NCBI RefSeq assembly: GCF_001417955.2
Contig: NZ_LKTM01000057.1
Span: 29,217 to 93,216, forward strand
Reading direction: 5' to 3'
Origin: Mycobacterium gordonae
Lineage (GTDB): Bacteria > Actinomycetota > Actinomycetes > Mycobacteriales > Mycobacteriaceae
DNA length: 64,000 nt
The notes under the pieces were generated by a model, which worked only from the letters and a program-made list of their open reading frames with translations, did not search any database and was not told the origin of the DNA. Made by a program: the position numbers and the translations under genes. This document shows, in pieces, positions 20,591 through 28,986 of the stretch. The first letter of the stretch is position 1. Each line of letters starts with the position of its first letter.

Positions 20591-21119
20591 AGTAACTCTC
20601 CGATTTCGCCGTGGCGCCAACGTGCCGACAGGCGCGGCATATGTTTGTTCACAGCGAACCATCCGGCGGAATTGGAAGGCCCGGGCATGCCTCGATGTGG
20701 TCGATGTCAGGTGAGACCCACTGGCACCACTGCTTATGGCTCATGTTCGTGAAACATCCTGTTCTTCGCAGGTGGCGTGAGTTTCAGGCGGGTCTTCCAC
20801 CGAGATCTCCTTTGCGGCAACACCATTGAAGTTTTGAAGACGTCACCGGAGTCCGCGGTTGCCGTGCGATACTGTGTCGCCATCGGCTGGAATTAGCAGC
20901 GGTCGCCGCCAGTCCGATCTTCACCACTCAGTCTCAGCAGTCGAAAACTGCTCTGGCTAGTGTCTTTTGACCCTCATATTCGGGACTCTTCTTGCGGCTT
21001 GAGGCGCGTACATAGGGGCGTAGGCAGAAGATCAGATCAACGGACGCCTCGGGGCTTGTTCACGCTTATCGGGGTCGGCCGTAAGGTCCGAGTGACGCGA
21101 TATGTCTTGAAGGAGCCCG
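20591..21119. other. Non-coding divergent region
   Basis: About 530 bases between the LURP-one start and the phosphotransferase start. No reading frame here has convincing protein character. Notable is a perfect ATGTT-CGTGA-AACAT palindrome at 20743-20757, which could be an operator. AAGGAG at 21110-21115 is the ribosome site of the next gene. Confidence 0.4.
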
Positions 21120-22208
21120 ATGACCACACGCCACGATCACAGTGACGCTGGTGCCGCCCTTGAACAGCAGACCTTTCGCACCGACTGCTCGCCGCAGAAC
21201 TGGGACGCGCTGAGCGTCTGGCTGCGTGGCCGCGGGATGGCGCTCGACGATGATGAGCCGCGCCAGTTCGCCAACGGTCTGGCGAATCTGAATTACCTGA
21301 TCTCCGTCGACGGCCGGCCCATGGTGTTGCGCCGGCCACCGGGTGGACAGCTGGCCGAGGGTGCCAGCGACATGGCGCGCGAATTCCGGGTACTGGGCCG
21401 ACTGCACGCGCACTACCCCCGCGCCCCGCGGGCGGTGGCCTTCTGCGAGGACCCCTCGGTACTGGGCAGCCCCTTCCAGCTGATCGAATACCGGCCCGGC
21501 ACGGTCGTGTCGGACACCGTTCCGGAGCAGCTCGCCGCCATCCCGACCGCCCGGCTCGCCGACGAATTCGTGACGGCCCTGGCAGACCTGCACTCGATCG
21601 ACCTCGACTCGCATCCCGAGCTCGCCGAGCTCGGTCGGCCCGGCGGATTCATCGCACGACAGATTTCCGGCTGGAATCGGCGGGCGCACAACGCGTTCGA
21701 CGGATCACCGCCGACGACGGTCGAGCACATCGTGTCCTGGCTGGGTGCCACCGCACCCGACCCGTCAACGAAACCGACCGTGCTGCACAACGATTTCAAG
21801 TTCGACAACGTGATCTTCGATGCCACCGGCGCGGCGACCGCCGTGATCGACTGGGACATGTCGACGCTGGGGGATCCACTCTTCGATCTGGGCGTCACGC
21901 TGTCCTACTGGGCGCAGGCCGACGACGCGGACGTCATCCGCGAACTCGGATTGTCCCCGTCCCTGCAGCCGGGTTTCCCGGACCGAAAAGAACTCGCGGC
22001 CAGGTACTTCGCCGCGGCTGGACGCGAAGCGGTGCCGGTCGGCTTCTATCTGGCGCTGGGCCGGCTGCGGCTCGCGATCGCCTGGCAACAGTTGTACGTG
22101 CTGCATCAACGCGGGGCGCTCGTCGGCCCCAAGTACGCCGCGTTCAACCGCATCGCGACGGCGGTCCTGGTTGCTACCGCCGATTCCCTTTCGGCAGAAC
22201 ACATCTGA
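21120..22208 (+). CDS. Phosphotransferase, APH family (ACAD10/11 type)
   Basis: A 362-residue aminoglycoside phosphotransferase-fold protein. Kinase-type residues are visible: FANGLANLNYLISVDGRPMVLRRPP (nucleotide loop and the VLRRPP lysine-region equivalent), the catalytic loop VLHNDFKFDNVIFD (HNDFKFDN, about residues 221-228) and the DFG-like IDWDMSTLGDPLFDLG. This subfamily usually pairs with acyl-CoA dehydrogenases and is thought to phosphorylate hydroxyacyl-CoA intermediates, as in human ACAD10/ACAD11; it is not an antibiotic resistance enzyme. ATG 21120 has AAGGAG five bases upstream. An acyl-CoA dehydrogenase gene follows 26 bases later, which supports the role. Confidence 0.85.
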   Translation: MTTRHDHSDAGAALEQQTFRTDCSPQNWDALSVWLRGRGMALDDDEPRQFANGLANLNYLISVDGRPMVLRRPPGGQLAEGASDMAREFRVLGRLHAHYPRAPRAVAFCEDPSVLGSPFQLIEYRPGTVVSDTVPEQLAAIPTARLADEFVTALADLHSIDLDSHPELAELGRPGGFIARQISGWNRRAHNAFDGSPPTTVEHIVSWLGATAPDPSTKPTVLHNDFKFDNVIFDATGAATAVIDWDMSTLGDPLFDLGVTLSYWAQADDADVIRELGLSPSLQPGFPDRKELAARYFAAAGREAVPVGFYLALGRLRLAIAWQQLYVLHQRGALVGPKYAAFNRIATAVLVATADSLSAEHI

Positions 22209-22234
22209 TCACCCACTACCCAAAGGATGGCTCC

Positions 22235-23443
22235 GTGATCGACTTCTCCGTACCCCCGGAACTGACGGCACTCGGCGAACGGGTCCGCAGATTCGTCATC
22301 GACGCCATCATCCCTTACGAGCGCGATCCCCGACTCACACAGCACGGCCCCAACGACGAGTTGCGGCAGGAGCTGGTCGAGTTGGCCCGCAAGGAAGGGC
22401 TGCTGACCCCGCAGGCGTCTGCCCGGTTCGGCGGCAAGGGCATTTCGCACATCGAGCAGTCCGTGATCTATGAGGCGGCCGGATGGTCCACCCTCGGACC
22501 CGTCGCGATGAACTGCGCCGCGCCGGACGAGGGCAACATGTTCCTGCTCGACAAGCTGACGACCGACGAGCAGGCCGACGTCTTCCTGAAGCCCCTTCTC
22601 GACGGCACCGTGCGATCGGTCTTCGCGATGACCGAGCCCGGAGGAGCGGGTTCGGATCCGTCGCAACTGCTCACCGAGGCGCGACGCGACGGCGACTCCT
22701 ATGTCATCAGCGGCCGCAAGTGGCTCATCACGGGCGCTAACGGGGCAGGCACCTGGATCATCATGGCCAACGTGGTCGGTGACGAAAACCACTGCGGACC
22801 AACGCTTTTCCTGGCCAAGGGCGGTGAAGACGGCATCGTCATCGAGCGGGTGATGAACTCGATGGACCGCAACTATGTCGAAGGACACGGCGTCGTCGTA
22901 TTCGACGACCTGCGGGTGCCCGCGTTCAACGTGCTCGGCGAAGTCGGTGAGGCCATGCGTTACGCGCAGATGCGTTTGGCCCCCGCGCGTCTGACCCACG
23001 CCATGCGCTGGTTGGGTGCGGCATCCCGCGCCCAGCACATCGCCTTGGAGCATGCGAAAACCCGCACCGCGTTCGGCGCCCCGATCGTCGACCACCAGGG
23101 CGTCGGATTCCTGCTGGCAGACAACGAAATTGCGCTCACGCAGTGCCGCTTGGCGATCTGGTACACGGCCTGGGTCCTGGACCAGGGGCACAAGGCGCGA
23201 CACGAGAGTTCGATAAGCAAGGCCTTTGTGTCCGAGGAGCTTTTCAAGGTCGTCGACCGGTGCATACAGGTGATGGGTGGAATCGGCGTCACCGACGAAA
23301 CACCGATCGAGATGATCTTCCGCGACATTCGTGGATTCCGGCTCTACGACGGGCCCACGGAGGTGCACAAGTACGCGATCATCAGGCGAATGAACCACGT
23401 CGGCTCCGCGGCGGCGCGCGTGCCGGGATCGGACACCGTCTGA
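22235..23443 (+). CDS. Acyl-CoA dehydrogenase
   Basis: A 402-residue FAD acyl-CoA dehydrogenase of the ACAD10/11-like group. Typical stretches are the FAD/substrate loop VFAMTEPGGAGSDPSQLLTEA (about residues 131-151), WLITGANGAGTWIIMANV, the helical C-terminal domain with RTAFGAPIVDHQGVGFLLAD, and the late signature QVMGGIGVTDETPIEMIFRDIRGFRLYDGPTEVHK. The GTG start at 22235 follows the phosphotransferase by 26 bases with AAAGGATGG upstream. Together the pair probably degrades a hydroxylated or branched acyl-CoA; the substrate is not identifiable. Confidence 0.9.
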   Translation: MIDFSVPPELTALGERVRRFVIDAIIPYERDPRLTQHGPNDELRQELVELARKEGLLTPQASARFGGKGISHIEQSVIYEAAGWSTLGPVAMNCAAPDEGNMFLLDKLTTDEQADVFLKPLLDGTVRSVFAMTEPGGAGSDPSQLLTEARRDGDSYVISGRKWLITGANGAGTWIIMANVVGDENHCGPTLFLAKGGEDGIVIERVMNSMDRNYVEGHGVVVFDDLRVPAFNVLGEVGEAMRYAQMRLAPARLTHAMRWLGAASRAQHIALEHAKTRTAFGAPIVDHQGVGFLLADNEIALTQCRLAIWYTAWVLDQGHKARHESSISKAFVSEELFKVVDRCIQVMGGIGVTDETPIEMIFRDIRGFRLYDGPTEVHKYAIIRRMNHVGSAAARVPGSDTV

Positions 23444-23484
23444 ACCGGGCAGACGCGGTCAGGGCGCCAAACTTCGCTCCTGAC

Positions 23485-23820
23485 TCATTCCTGCTTGATC
23501 CACGGTGTGCAGCCGTGCGTAATGAACTGGGCGACCACGGATGCCGAAATGTTTGCGGTCAGTGTCTTGCCCGCAGTGACGCTGTCGCCATTGATGAACT
23601 TCCCATCGCTGGTCCACGTGCTGAACGAGCAGGCTGGCGCAAAGTCGCGCATGTCCGCACCCGCGGTGTAGATGCCGTGGGGCAGTTGGCCGGGCACCGT
23701 GTAGGTACCGGGCCCGTAGGTGGTTTCGGCCCGGGCCGTCGGGCATGCAACGCAGCCGACAAGCAGCACCGAGACCACACTCGCCGGGAAGAGCGTCGCG
23801 CAGCGGATGAAGGCTGACAT
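23485..23820 (-). CDS. Small secreted protein or lipoprotein with two C-terminal Cys
   Basis: A 111-residue exported protein. The N-terminus (MSAFIRCATLFPASVVSVLLVGC) is a signal sequence with a possible lipobox LVGC; a signal peptidase I site after TARA is the alternative. The mature part reads GPGTYTVPGQLPHGIYTAG, a Cys in FAPACSFSTW, and a final Cys in THGCTPWIK. This spacing resembles secreted actinobacterial modules with a GTY..PGxY...CxW...G...F...GCxxW pattern; function is unknown. I chose ATG 23820; the frame is open to 23898. It is convergent with the acyl-CoA dehydrogenase gene. Confidence 0.65.
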   Translation of the reverse strand: MSAFIRCATLFPASVVSVLLVGCVACPTARAETTYGPGTYTVPGQLPHGIYTAGADMRDFAPACSFSTWTSDGKFINGDSVTAGKTLTANISASVVAQFITHGCTPWIKQE

Positions 23821-24200
23821 GGCAGCCCGGCGCGCCAGTTGGGCCGTTGAGCCGCTTTTTCCAAGAGGCGCCTGGATCCGTCGCATCAGCTTCCCCATTC
23901 ATCGCGCCCGAAATCAAGAATTGCGTGCCAGTGCTCGGGCGTACCGCAATCACCCATCCACCATTTAGGACGATAGGTTCTCCGACTCGCGCGGGCCACC
24001 GCGCGGGCGAAGTCGATACGGCAACTGTCGCCCCACCCCTGCTCGACTGGGCGCCGCCCAACTACGCGCGCCGACCGCGTCGCATGGAGCCGGGCGCCGC
24101 GGCTTTCATCGCCTCGGGCCGGGTTTCTCACATCGCGTCGAACCCTCCGACGTCGGCCAGCGGCAAAGTCACCCTTCCAGTCGGTCTAGCATCCTGTGAC
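23821..24200. other. Non-coding divergent region
   Basis: About 380 bases between the small secreted protein and the lipase. The lipase frame is open through it back to 23847, but the added residues look non-protein and precede a clear signal sequence, so I leave it non-coding. TAGCAT at 24187-24192 is a candidate -10 for the lipase, eight bases before its GTG. Confidence 0.4.
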
Positions 24201-25253
24201 GTGCGACGACTCCTGGTTCTGACCGTTGTGATGGCGCTGGCGACGATGCTGCCCGGGTGCGGACACAAGTCCGACGAATCCGGCAAACGCCCGGCCTCTC
24301 AGGCAGTGGTGATCGTGTCCGGCGGAGACGCGACCAGCCCGTACACCACCCCCGACCAGGCATGCGCCACCGGTTTGGCCGCCGGCAACACCGACACCGC
24401 GATCCGCGAATACCTGCTCAAGCGGGGCTACACCGCCTACACCTCACCGGCGATGGCCGGACGGGGGCAGGTGGTCGACCAAACCGGTTTCGGCCCATTC
24501 GGCGTCTGCCCGGTCACGCTGCCGGAGAACATGACCGTCGACTCCACCGGAAGCATCGACACCGCCGGTGAGCACCTCGCCCGGTTCCTCAACTACCTGC
24601 ACACCGACAAGGGTGTCACCGACGTCGACGTCGTCGCCCACTCGATGGGCGGACTGTACTCACGAGCCGCGATTCGCGTCCTGGCCACCACCAACGCGCC
24701 GGTGCACGTCCGCTCGCTGACCACGATCGGCACGCCCTGGCAGGGCTCATACCTGTCGGACTACGCCAACGGCATCGTTCCGCTGACCGACTGCGTCGGT
24801 GACACGTTCTGCGAAAACGCGATGAAGGGATTCAAGGACGAGGTCCTGCGCCTGATGGCCGGCTCCGGCCGAGAGGTCAACCAGGCTTTCCTGATGGGCA
24901 AGAACGGCTGGAACGACTTCCAGTCGGGTGTCCTCGACAAGATCCCGGTGGTGCTGATCGGTGGCAAGAAATTCGCCAAACCGGGTCAGGTCAACCCGGC
25001 AGTGTGGCCCAACGACGGTCTGGTGGCGCTGCAGAGCGCGCTGGCCAAGGACATCAGCGATCCGGTGTTGCCGCACCGGCGTTGCTACACCTTCGACGAC
25101 ACCCACAGCATCTATGTCTCCAACGAAGCCAAGCTGGACTGGAACACCGCGTTGACGTGGGATCCGCAGGTGCTGGACACGCTCAACAAGGCGATCGAGG
25201 ACGCGCCCAAGGCGCTCGACGGGGCCAACCGCGAGGGTTGCCCGGCCGGCTGA
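24201..25253 (+). CDS. Secreted triacylglycerol lipase-type alpha/beta hydrolase (lipoprotein)
   Basis: A 350-residue exported hydrolase. The start VRRLLVLTVVMALATMLPGC gives a signal sequence with lipobox LPGC, so the protein is probably lipid-anchored. The catalytic serine is Ser148 in VAHSMGGLYSR (GxSxG elbow). The region between the signal and the core (GHKSDESGKRPASQAVVIV) is a flexible linker. The late DDTHSIYVSNEAKLDW holds a likely catalytic His. It resembles class 2 lipases (PF01674). The GTG at 24201 is preferred over upstream in-frame starts because the signal peptide begins there. Confidence 0.8.
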   Translation: MRRLLVLTVVMALATMLPGCGHKSDESGKRPASQAVVIVSGGDATSPYTTPDQACATGLAAGNTDTAIREYLLKRGYTAYTSPAMAGRGQVVDQTGFGPFGVCPVTLPENMTVDSTGSIDTAGEHLARFLNYLHTDKGVTDVDVVAHSMGGLYSRAAIRVLATTNAPVHVRSLTTIGTPWQGSYLSDYANGIVPLTDCVGDTFCENAMKGFKDEVLRLMAGSGREVNQAFLMGKNGWNDFQSGVLDKIPVVLIGGKKFAKPGQVNPAVWPNDGLVALQSALAKDISDPVLPHRRCYTFDDTHSIYVSNEAKLDWNTALTWDPQVLDTLNKAIEDAPKALDGANREGCPAG

Positions 25254-25266
25254 GCTCACCCTCGCG

Positions 25267-25788
25267 CTACCGTCGTTTTAATTTCAGCCACGCGCGGCGC
25301 GGCTGAGCCGCCTTGACCTCGCGGATCTGCGGGTAGCGGGCCTGCACGCTGCGGGTGATCAGGTCGCCGAGGGTCCGACCGCTCAGCGGGCAGCCCAGGC
25401 AGGCTCCGGTCAGCTCCACTGTGAGGACACCGTCGCGCACCGAGTGCACCGTGATCGCACCCCCGTGTGAGGCGGCTACCGGCGACACCTCCCTGGCCAG
25501 AATCTCGTCGATCCCGTCGCGCAACTCCTGTTCGCTGACGTCGGCGGCCTGAGCCGACAGCGCATCGAACAGCGCCGAGCGCACCCGGGGTCCGTCGACA
25601 TCCCAGGATCGGTTGGCGCCCAACCATGTTCGCACCTCGCCCGGACCCACTTCCGCCCGTTCCAGCACACCCTCATCGATCAGGGCGCGTACTTGCGGCG
25701 GCACACCAGGCAGTTGCCGGGTCCCGATCAGCCACCGCATCAGGCGGGGGTCATCGGTGGCCTGCGGGTGCAGCAGCGGTACCGGCAC
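25267..25788 (-). CDS. NifU C-terminal domain-like protein, third gene of the feo operon
   Basis: A protein of about 173 residues. The last 80 residues match the NifU/Nfu C-terminal iron-sulfur scaffold domain: GGAITVHSVRDGVLTVELTG followed by the CxxC motif in GACLGCPLSGRTLGDLI. The first half is a separate helical domain not recognised as a known family (VPLLHPQATDDPRLMRW and on) and the protein ends in a basic tail (PRRAWLKLKRR). GTG 25788 starts two bases after the feoB stop; GTG 25806 is an alternative. Its place right after feoB suggests that it links imported ferrous iron to Fe-S cluster building or acts like the small FeoC proteins; this is inference. Confidence 0.75.
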   Translation of the reverse strand: MPVPLLHPQATDDPRLMRWLIGTRQLPGVPPQVRALIDEGVLERAEVGPGEVRTWLGANRSWDVDGPRVRSALFDALSAQAADVSEQELRDGIDEILAREVSPVAASHGGAITVHSVRDGVLTVELTGACLGCPLSGRTLGDLITRSVQARYPQIREVKAAQPRRAWLKLKRR

Positions 25789-25790
25789 GC

Positions 25791-27731
25791 TCAGCCCGTC
25801 AGCCACATCGTGATGTGCCGCGCCGCGAACGCCGCCACCCAGGCGAGCACGAACATGTACCCCCACGCCGTCAGCGGCCAGCGCCACGAGTTGGTCTCGC
25901 GGCGCAGCGTGGCGATGGTGGACATGCACTGCAGGGCGTAAGCGAAGAACACCAGCAACGCAATGATGGTCGGCGCCGTGAATACCAGCTCACCGTGGTG
26001 CGGGCCGGAGGTGAACACCGCCGAATGGGTGGCCGAGACCAGGTCACCCGATTCGCCGGTGGCGAAGATCTGTCCCAGCGTGGCCACGAACACCTCGCGC
26101 GCCGCCATCGCCCCGATCAGGCCGACGCAGACCCGCCAGTCGAAACCCAACGGCGCGAACACAGGCTCCAGAATCTTGCCCAGGCCGGCGGCGAAGGAGT
26201 GGTTGACGACGTAGGCCGTGGCCGCGGCCTGGTCCATGCCGGCGGTCTGCGCGGTGCGCACCGGCAGGTTGAGCAGGAACCACAACACGACGGAGGTGCC
26301 CAGGATGATCGTTCCGGCCTTGCGCAGGAACACCTTTGCCGAGTCCCACACGGTCATCACCACCGACTTGACCGACGGGAAGCGGTAGGGCGGCATCTCC
26401 ATGTAGAAGGGCAGCAGATCGCCGCCCAGCACCACCGATTTGAACAGCCAGGCGGTGAGCATCGCCGAGACGCCGCCCAGCAGATACATCCCGAACATGA
26501 CCACGCCCTGCAGCGAGACGGGCCCCCACCGGTCCTGCGGGCTGACCAGCATCCCGATCAGCAGGATGTACACGGGCAGGCGGGCCGAACAGGTCATCAG
26601 CGGGGCGGCCATGCAGGTGGCGAGCCGGTCGCGCGACGACGGGATGGTGCGGGTGGCCATGATCGCGGGCACCGCGCAGGCCAGCGACGACAGCATTGCC
26701 ACGAAGGCCCGCCCGTCGAGCCCGGTGGTCGCCATGATGCGGTCCACCAGGAAGGCGGCGCGCGTCATGTAGCCGATGTTCTCCAGTAGTGAGATCAGCA
26801 GGAACATCAGCACGATCTGCGGGATGAACACCAGCACGGCGCCCACGCCGCCGATCACCCCGTGCCCGAGCAGACCCGCCACCGCATGGTTGCTGACGTT
26901 GTCGTCCACCAGGGCGCCCAGCCAGCCGAACGACTTCTCGATCGCATCCTGCAGCGGTGCCGCCAGGGTGAAGATGATCTGGAAGAACGCGAACATCACC
27001 GCGATGAAGAACAGCGATCCCCACACCGGGTGCAACAGCACCCTGTCGATCCGCGCGCTGCGCAGGTCCGGTTCGGGCGCCCGGTACCGTCCGGCATGCA
27101 GGATCGACGCGATCCAGCTGTTGTACTCCGCATCATCCGAGGGCGGCGGGATGGCGACGCGCTGCCAGGTCTGCGGCGCCGCCAGCAGGGCCCGCAGCGG
27201 TTCGAACCCTTTGCCCCGGCTGCCGATGACGCTGACCACCGGGACCCCGAGCGCGGCGGCGAACTGCTCGGTGTCCAGCTGGCCGCCACGGGCCGTCAGT
27301 TCGTCTCCCATGGTGAGGATGACGATCGTGGGCTTGCCCAGCGCCAGGACCTGAGACACCAGAGACAGCGACCGCTCCAGCACGGTGACATCGACCACCA
27401 CCGCGAGGGCTTCGGGCGCGGGGACGTCTGTTAATTCGCCGCGCAACAGGTCGGCCACCACCTGTTCGTCCGGGCTGACCGGTTGCAGGCTGTAGCACCC
27501 CGGGACGTCCTCGATGATGAACGTTTTCGTCTCGTCGTCGGTGCGGTACCGTCCGGTGCCGACCCGGCGGGCGACGGTGACACCGGGATAGTTGCCCGTG
27601 CGCGCCCGCATTCCGGTGAGGTGGTTGAACACGGTGGTCTTGCCGGCGTTGGGGCTGCCGATCAGGGCCGTGCGCGGCTGGCCGGGTGGCGCGGCAACCG
27701 CGCCCCCGTCGTCATGGCAGGACGCGGTCAT
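25791..27731 (-). CDS. feoB: Ferrous iron transporter FeoB
   Basis: Inner-membrane Fe(II) uptake protein with an N-terminal G domain. It has 646 residues, shorter than the 770 or so of E. coli FeoB. G motifs are visible: G1 GSPNAGKTT (about residues 25-33), the G2 region NYPGVTVA and G3 DVPGCYSL. The membrane part follows from about residue 250, with the two gate regions, including SSLACAVPAIMATRTIPSSR and RLPVYILLIGM, whose Cys and polar residues line the proposed pore. The ATG at 27731 overlaps feoA by 20 bases. An IdeR box upstream of feoA implies iron-dependent repression of the whole unit. The feo system is not part of the M. tuberculosis core here, so it belongs to the accessory block. 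Confidence 0.93.
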   Translation of the reverse strand: MTASCHDDGGAVAAPPGQPRTALIGSPNAGKTTVFNHLTGMRARTGNYPGVTVARRVGTGRYRTDDETKTFIIEDVPGCYSLQPVSPDEQVVADLLRGELTDVPAPEALAVVVDVTVLERSLSLVSQVLALGKPTIVILTMGDELTARGGQLDTEQFAAALGVPVVSVIGSRGKGFEPLRALLAAPQTWQRVAIPPPSDDAEYNSWIASILHAGRYRAPEPDLRSARIDRVLLHPVWGSLFFIAVMFAFFQIIFTLAAPLQDAIEKSFGWLGALVDDNVSNHAVAGLLGHGVIGGVGAVLVFIPQIVLMFLLISLLENIGYMTRAAFLVDRIMATTGLDGRAFVAMLSSLACAVPAIMATRTIPSSRDRLATCMAAPLMTCSARLPVYILLIGMLVSPQDRWGPVSLQGVVMFGMYLLGGVSAMLTAWLFKSVVLGGDLLPFYMEMPPYRFPSVKSVVMTVWDSAKVFLRKAGTIILGTSVVLWFLLNLPVRTAQTAGMDQAAATAYVVNHSFAAGLGKILEPVFAPLGFDWRVCVGLIGAMAAREVFVATLGQIFATGESGDLVSATHSAVFTSGPHHGELVFTAPTIIALLVFFAYALQCMSTIATLRRETNSWRWPLTAWGYMFVLAWVAAFAARHITMWLTG

Positions 27732-28020
27732 GCTGGTCGGCGATCTCGATCTGGGCGGCTTCGTTTTTCCGGAGGCAGGTGTCGTAGCCCAGCAGGCGGT
27801 ACACCGAAGGGTCGCCCAGTGGGGCGGTGCGTAGTTTGGTGACCTGAATGCCGGGGCGGAAACCCAAGTGGCGCAATCGGTTTGCCACGTCCGCCGAGAT
27901 AGCCGGAGCGAACGCGACGATCTGTGCGCCGGTGCCCGGAGCCAGGTCGGCCAGCGTCGACCGGCCGTCCTGACCAGGCCGGGATTTCGGCGCTGATCGT
28001 TCCAACCGGCTGTTGGGCAT
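27712..28020 (-). CDS. feoA: Ferrous iron transport protein FeoA
   Basis: Small SH3-like cytosolic partner of FeoB, 102 residues, somewhat longer than the usual 75-90 because of an N-terminal extension (MPNSRLERSAPKSRPGQDGR). The domain runs from STLADLAPGTGAQIVAF through VANRLRHLGFRPGIQVTKLR to GYDTCLRKNEAAQIEIA, the standard FeoA pattern with the LGFRPG turn. It overlaps feoB by 20 bases. The IdeR box at 28082-28100 sits 62 bases before its ATG. Confidence 0.9.
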   Translation of the reverse strand: MPNSRLERSAPKSRPGQDGRSTLADLAPGTGAQIVAFAPAISADVANRLRHLGFRPGIQVTKLRTAPLGDPSVYRLLGYDTCLRKNEAAQIEIADQHDRVLP

Positions 28021-28081
28021 CGTCGGTACCTCCGCATCGCCGCCACGCCCGCACGTGGGTGATACCCAAGAGTATCCGGAG

Positions 28082-28100
28082 TTAGGTCAGCCTCACCAAG
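28082..28100. promoter_or_regulatory. IdeR (DtxR-family) iron box upstream of feoA
   Basis: The sequence TTAGGTCAGCCTCACCAAG matches the 19-base IdeR/DtxR consensus TTAGGTTAGSCTAACCTAA at 16 of 19 positions. It lies in the gap between feoA and the divergent PPOX-type gene, in the right place to block the feoA promoter when iron is plentiful. Regulation of the divergent gene is possible too. Confidence 0.85.
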
Positions 28101-28152
28101 GGCAACGGTGGCACGGCCGCTCGGCTCACGTCAGGAAGCAGACCGGCGTGCC

Positions 28153-28203
28153 AACCCCCCTCGTCGCGGTTAGCATTCAACCCCCCTCGTCGCGGTTAGC
28201 ATT
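28153..28203. repeat. Tandem duplication of a 25-base unit
   Basis: Two identical 25-base copies (28153-28177 and 28179-28203), separated by one base, have the core CCCCCCTCGTCGCGGTTAGC. They lie between the IdeR box and the start of the PPOX gene at 28292. Each copy contains GGTTAGC, which resembles half of an IdeR box. They may be paired regulator sites or a recent slippage duplication. Confidence 0.8.
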
Positions 28204-28291
28204 ACCGATGCCCCGCACGGGTTGTTGTGGGCCGACTCCGGCCGCGTGAACGAACGTCCTCCCGAGGCCACACTGAATAGGCGGGTGCACG

Positions 28292-28927
28292 ATGAGCAAA
28301 CACTACGGCCTGATCGCGTTCACCGATGACGTTAGAGCTGTCCAGCATCAGTACGGCAGCGACGCCTTCTACGACCGCAAACGTGTTCAGGCCAAGGCTG
28401 TTTCAGGCCCCGACCCGCTGACCGATGACGAGCGGGAGTATCTCGCGGAACGCGACAACTTCTTTCTGGCCAGCGTCGGAGCCACGGGCTGGCCGTACGT
28501 CCAGTACCGCGGCGGGCCCCCCGGCTTCCTTCGCGTCATCGACGACCACACCATCGGCTGGGCCGACTTTCGCGGCAACCTGCAGTACATCAGCACCGGC
28601 AATCTCGCCGGCGACAACAGGGTCGCGATCATCGCACTGGATTACGCGCACAAGCGGCGCCTGAAGATCTTCGGCCGGGCCCGTGTCGTCGCCGCCGCCG
28701 ACGACCCCGCCCTGATGGCCGATCTCGCCGAAGGCAGTTATGACGCGGTCGTCGAGCGCGCCGTCGTCGTCGACGTCGAGGCCTACGACTGGAACTGTCA
28801 CCAGCACATCACCCCGCGCTTCACCGCCGCCGAACTCGAACCGCATCTGGCCTCGTTGCGCCAACAACTGTCAGCGTTGCAGGCCGAGAACGCGGAGCTT
28901 CGCGAGCAGTTGCGTGCGGGCCAGTGA
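28292..28927 (+). CDS. Pyridoxamine 5'-phosphate oxidase-fold protein with C-terminal coiled coil
   Basis: A 211-residue PPOX/FMN split-barrel family protein. The barrel spans about residues 40-170 (REYLAERDNFFLASVGATGWPYVQYRGG, then TIGWADFRGNLQYISTGNLAGDNRVAIIALDY and KRRLKIFGRARVV). The C-terminus (about residues 185-208, LASLRQQLSALQAENAELREQL) is a short leucine-rich coiled coil, likely for dimer contacts. Such proteins bind FMN, F420 or haem; which one is unclear. It is divergent from feoA and may respond to the same iron signal. ATG 28292 has no strong ribosome site. Confidence 0.75.
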   Translation: MSKHYGLIAFTDDVRAVQHQYGSDAFYDRKRVQAKAVSGPDPLTDDEREYLAERDNFFLASVGATGWPYVQYRGGPPGFLRVIDDHTIGWADFRGNLQYISTGNLAGDNRVAIIALDYAHKRRLKIFGRARVVAAADDPALMADLAEGSYDAVVERAVVVDVEAYDWNCHQHITPRFTAAELEPHLASLRQQLSALQAENAELREQLRAGQ

Positions 28928-28986
28928 CCCGCGACTAGCAGCGCCCCTTTTGGACGTGTTCAGCCTGGTATGGCACGCTCGACACC

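Noticed and set aside
21120..22208. Aminoglycoside resistance gene
   Set aside because: The APH fold is real, but pairing with an acyl-CoA dehydrogenase places it in the ACAD10/11 metabolic group.
23847..24200. In-frame extension of the lipase by 118 codons
   Set aside because: The lipase signal peptide with lipobox begins at 24201, so upstream residues would block export.
28153..28203. Tandem repeat as a CRISPR fragment
   Set aside because: Only two units with a one-base spacer and no cas genes.
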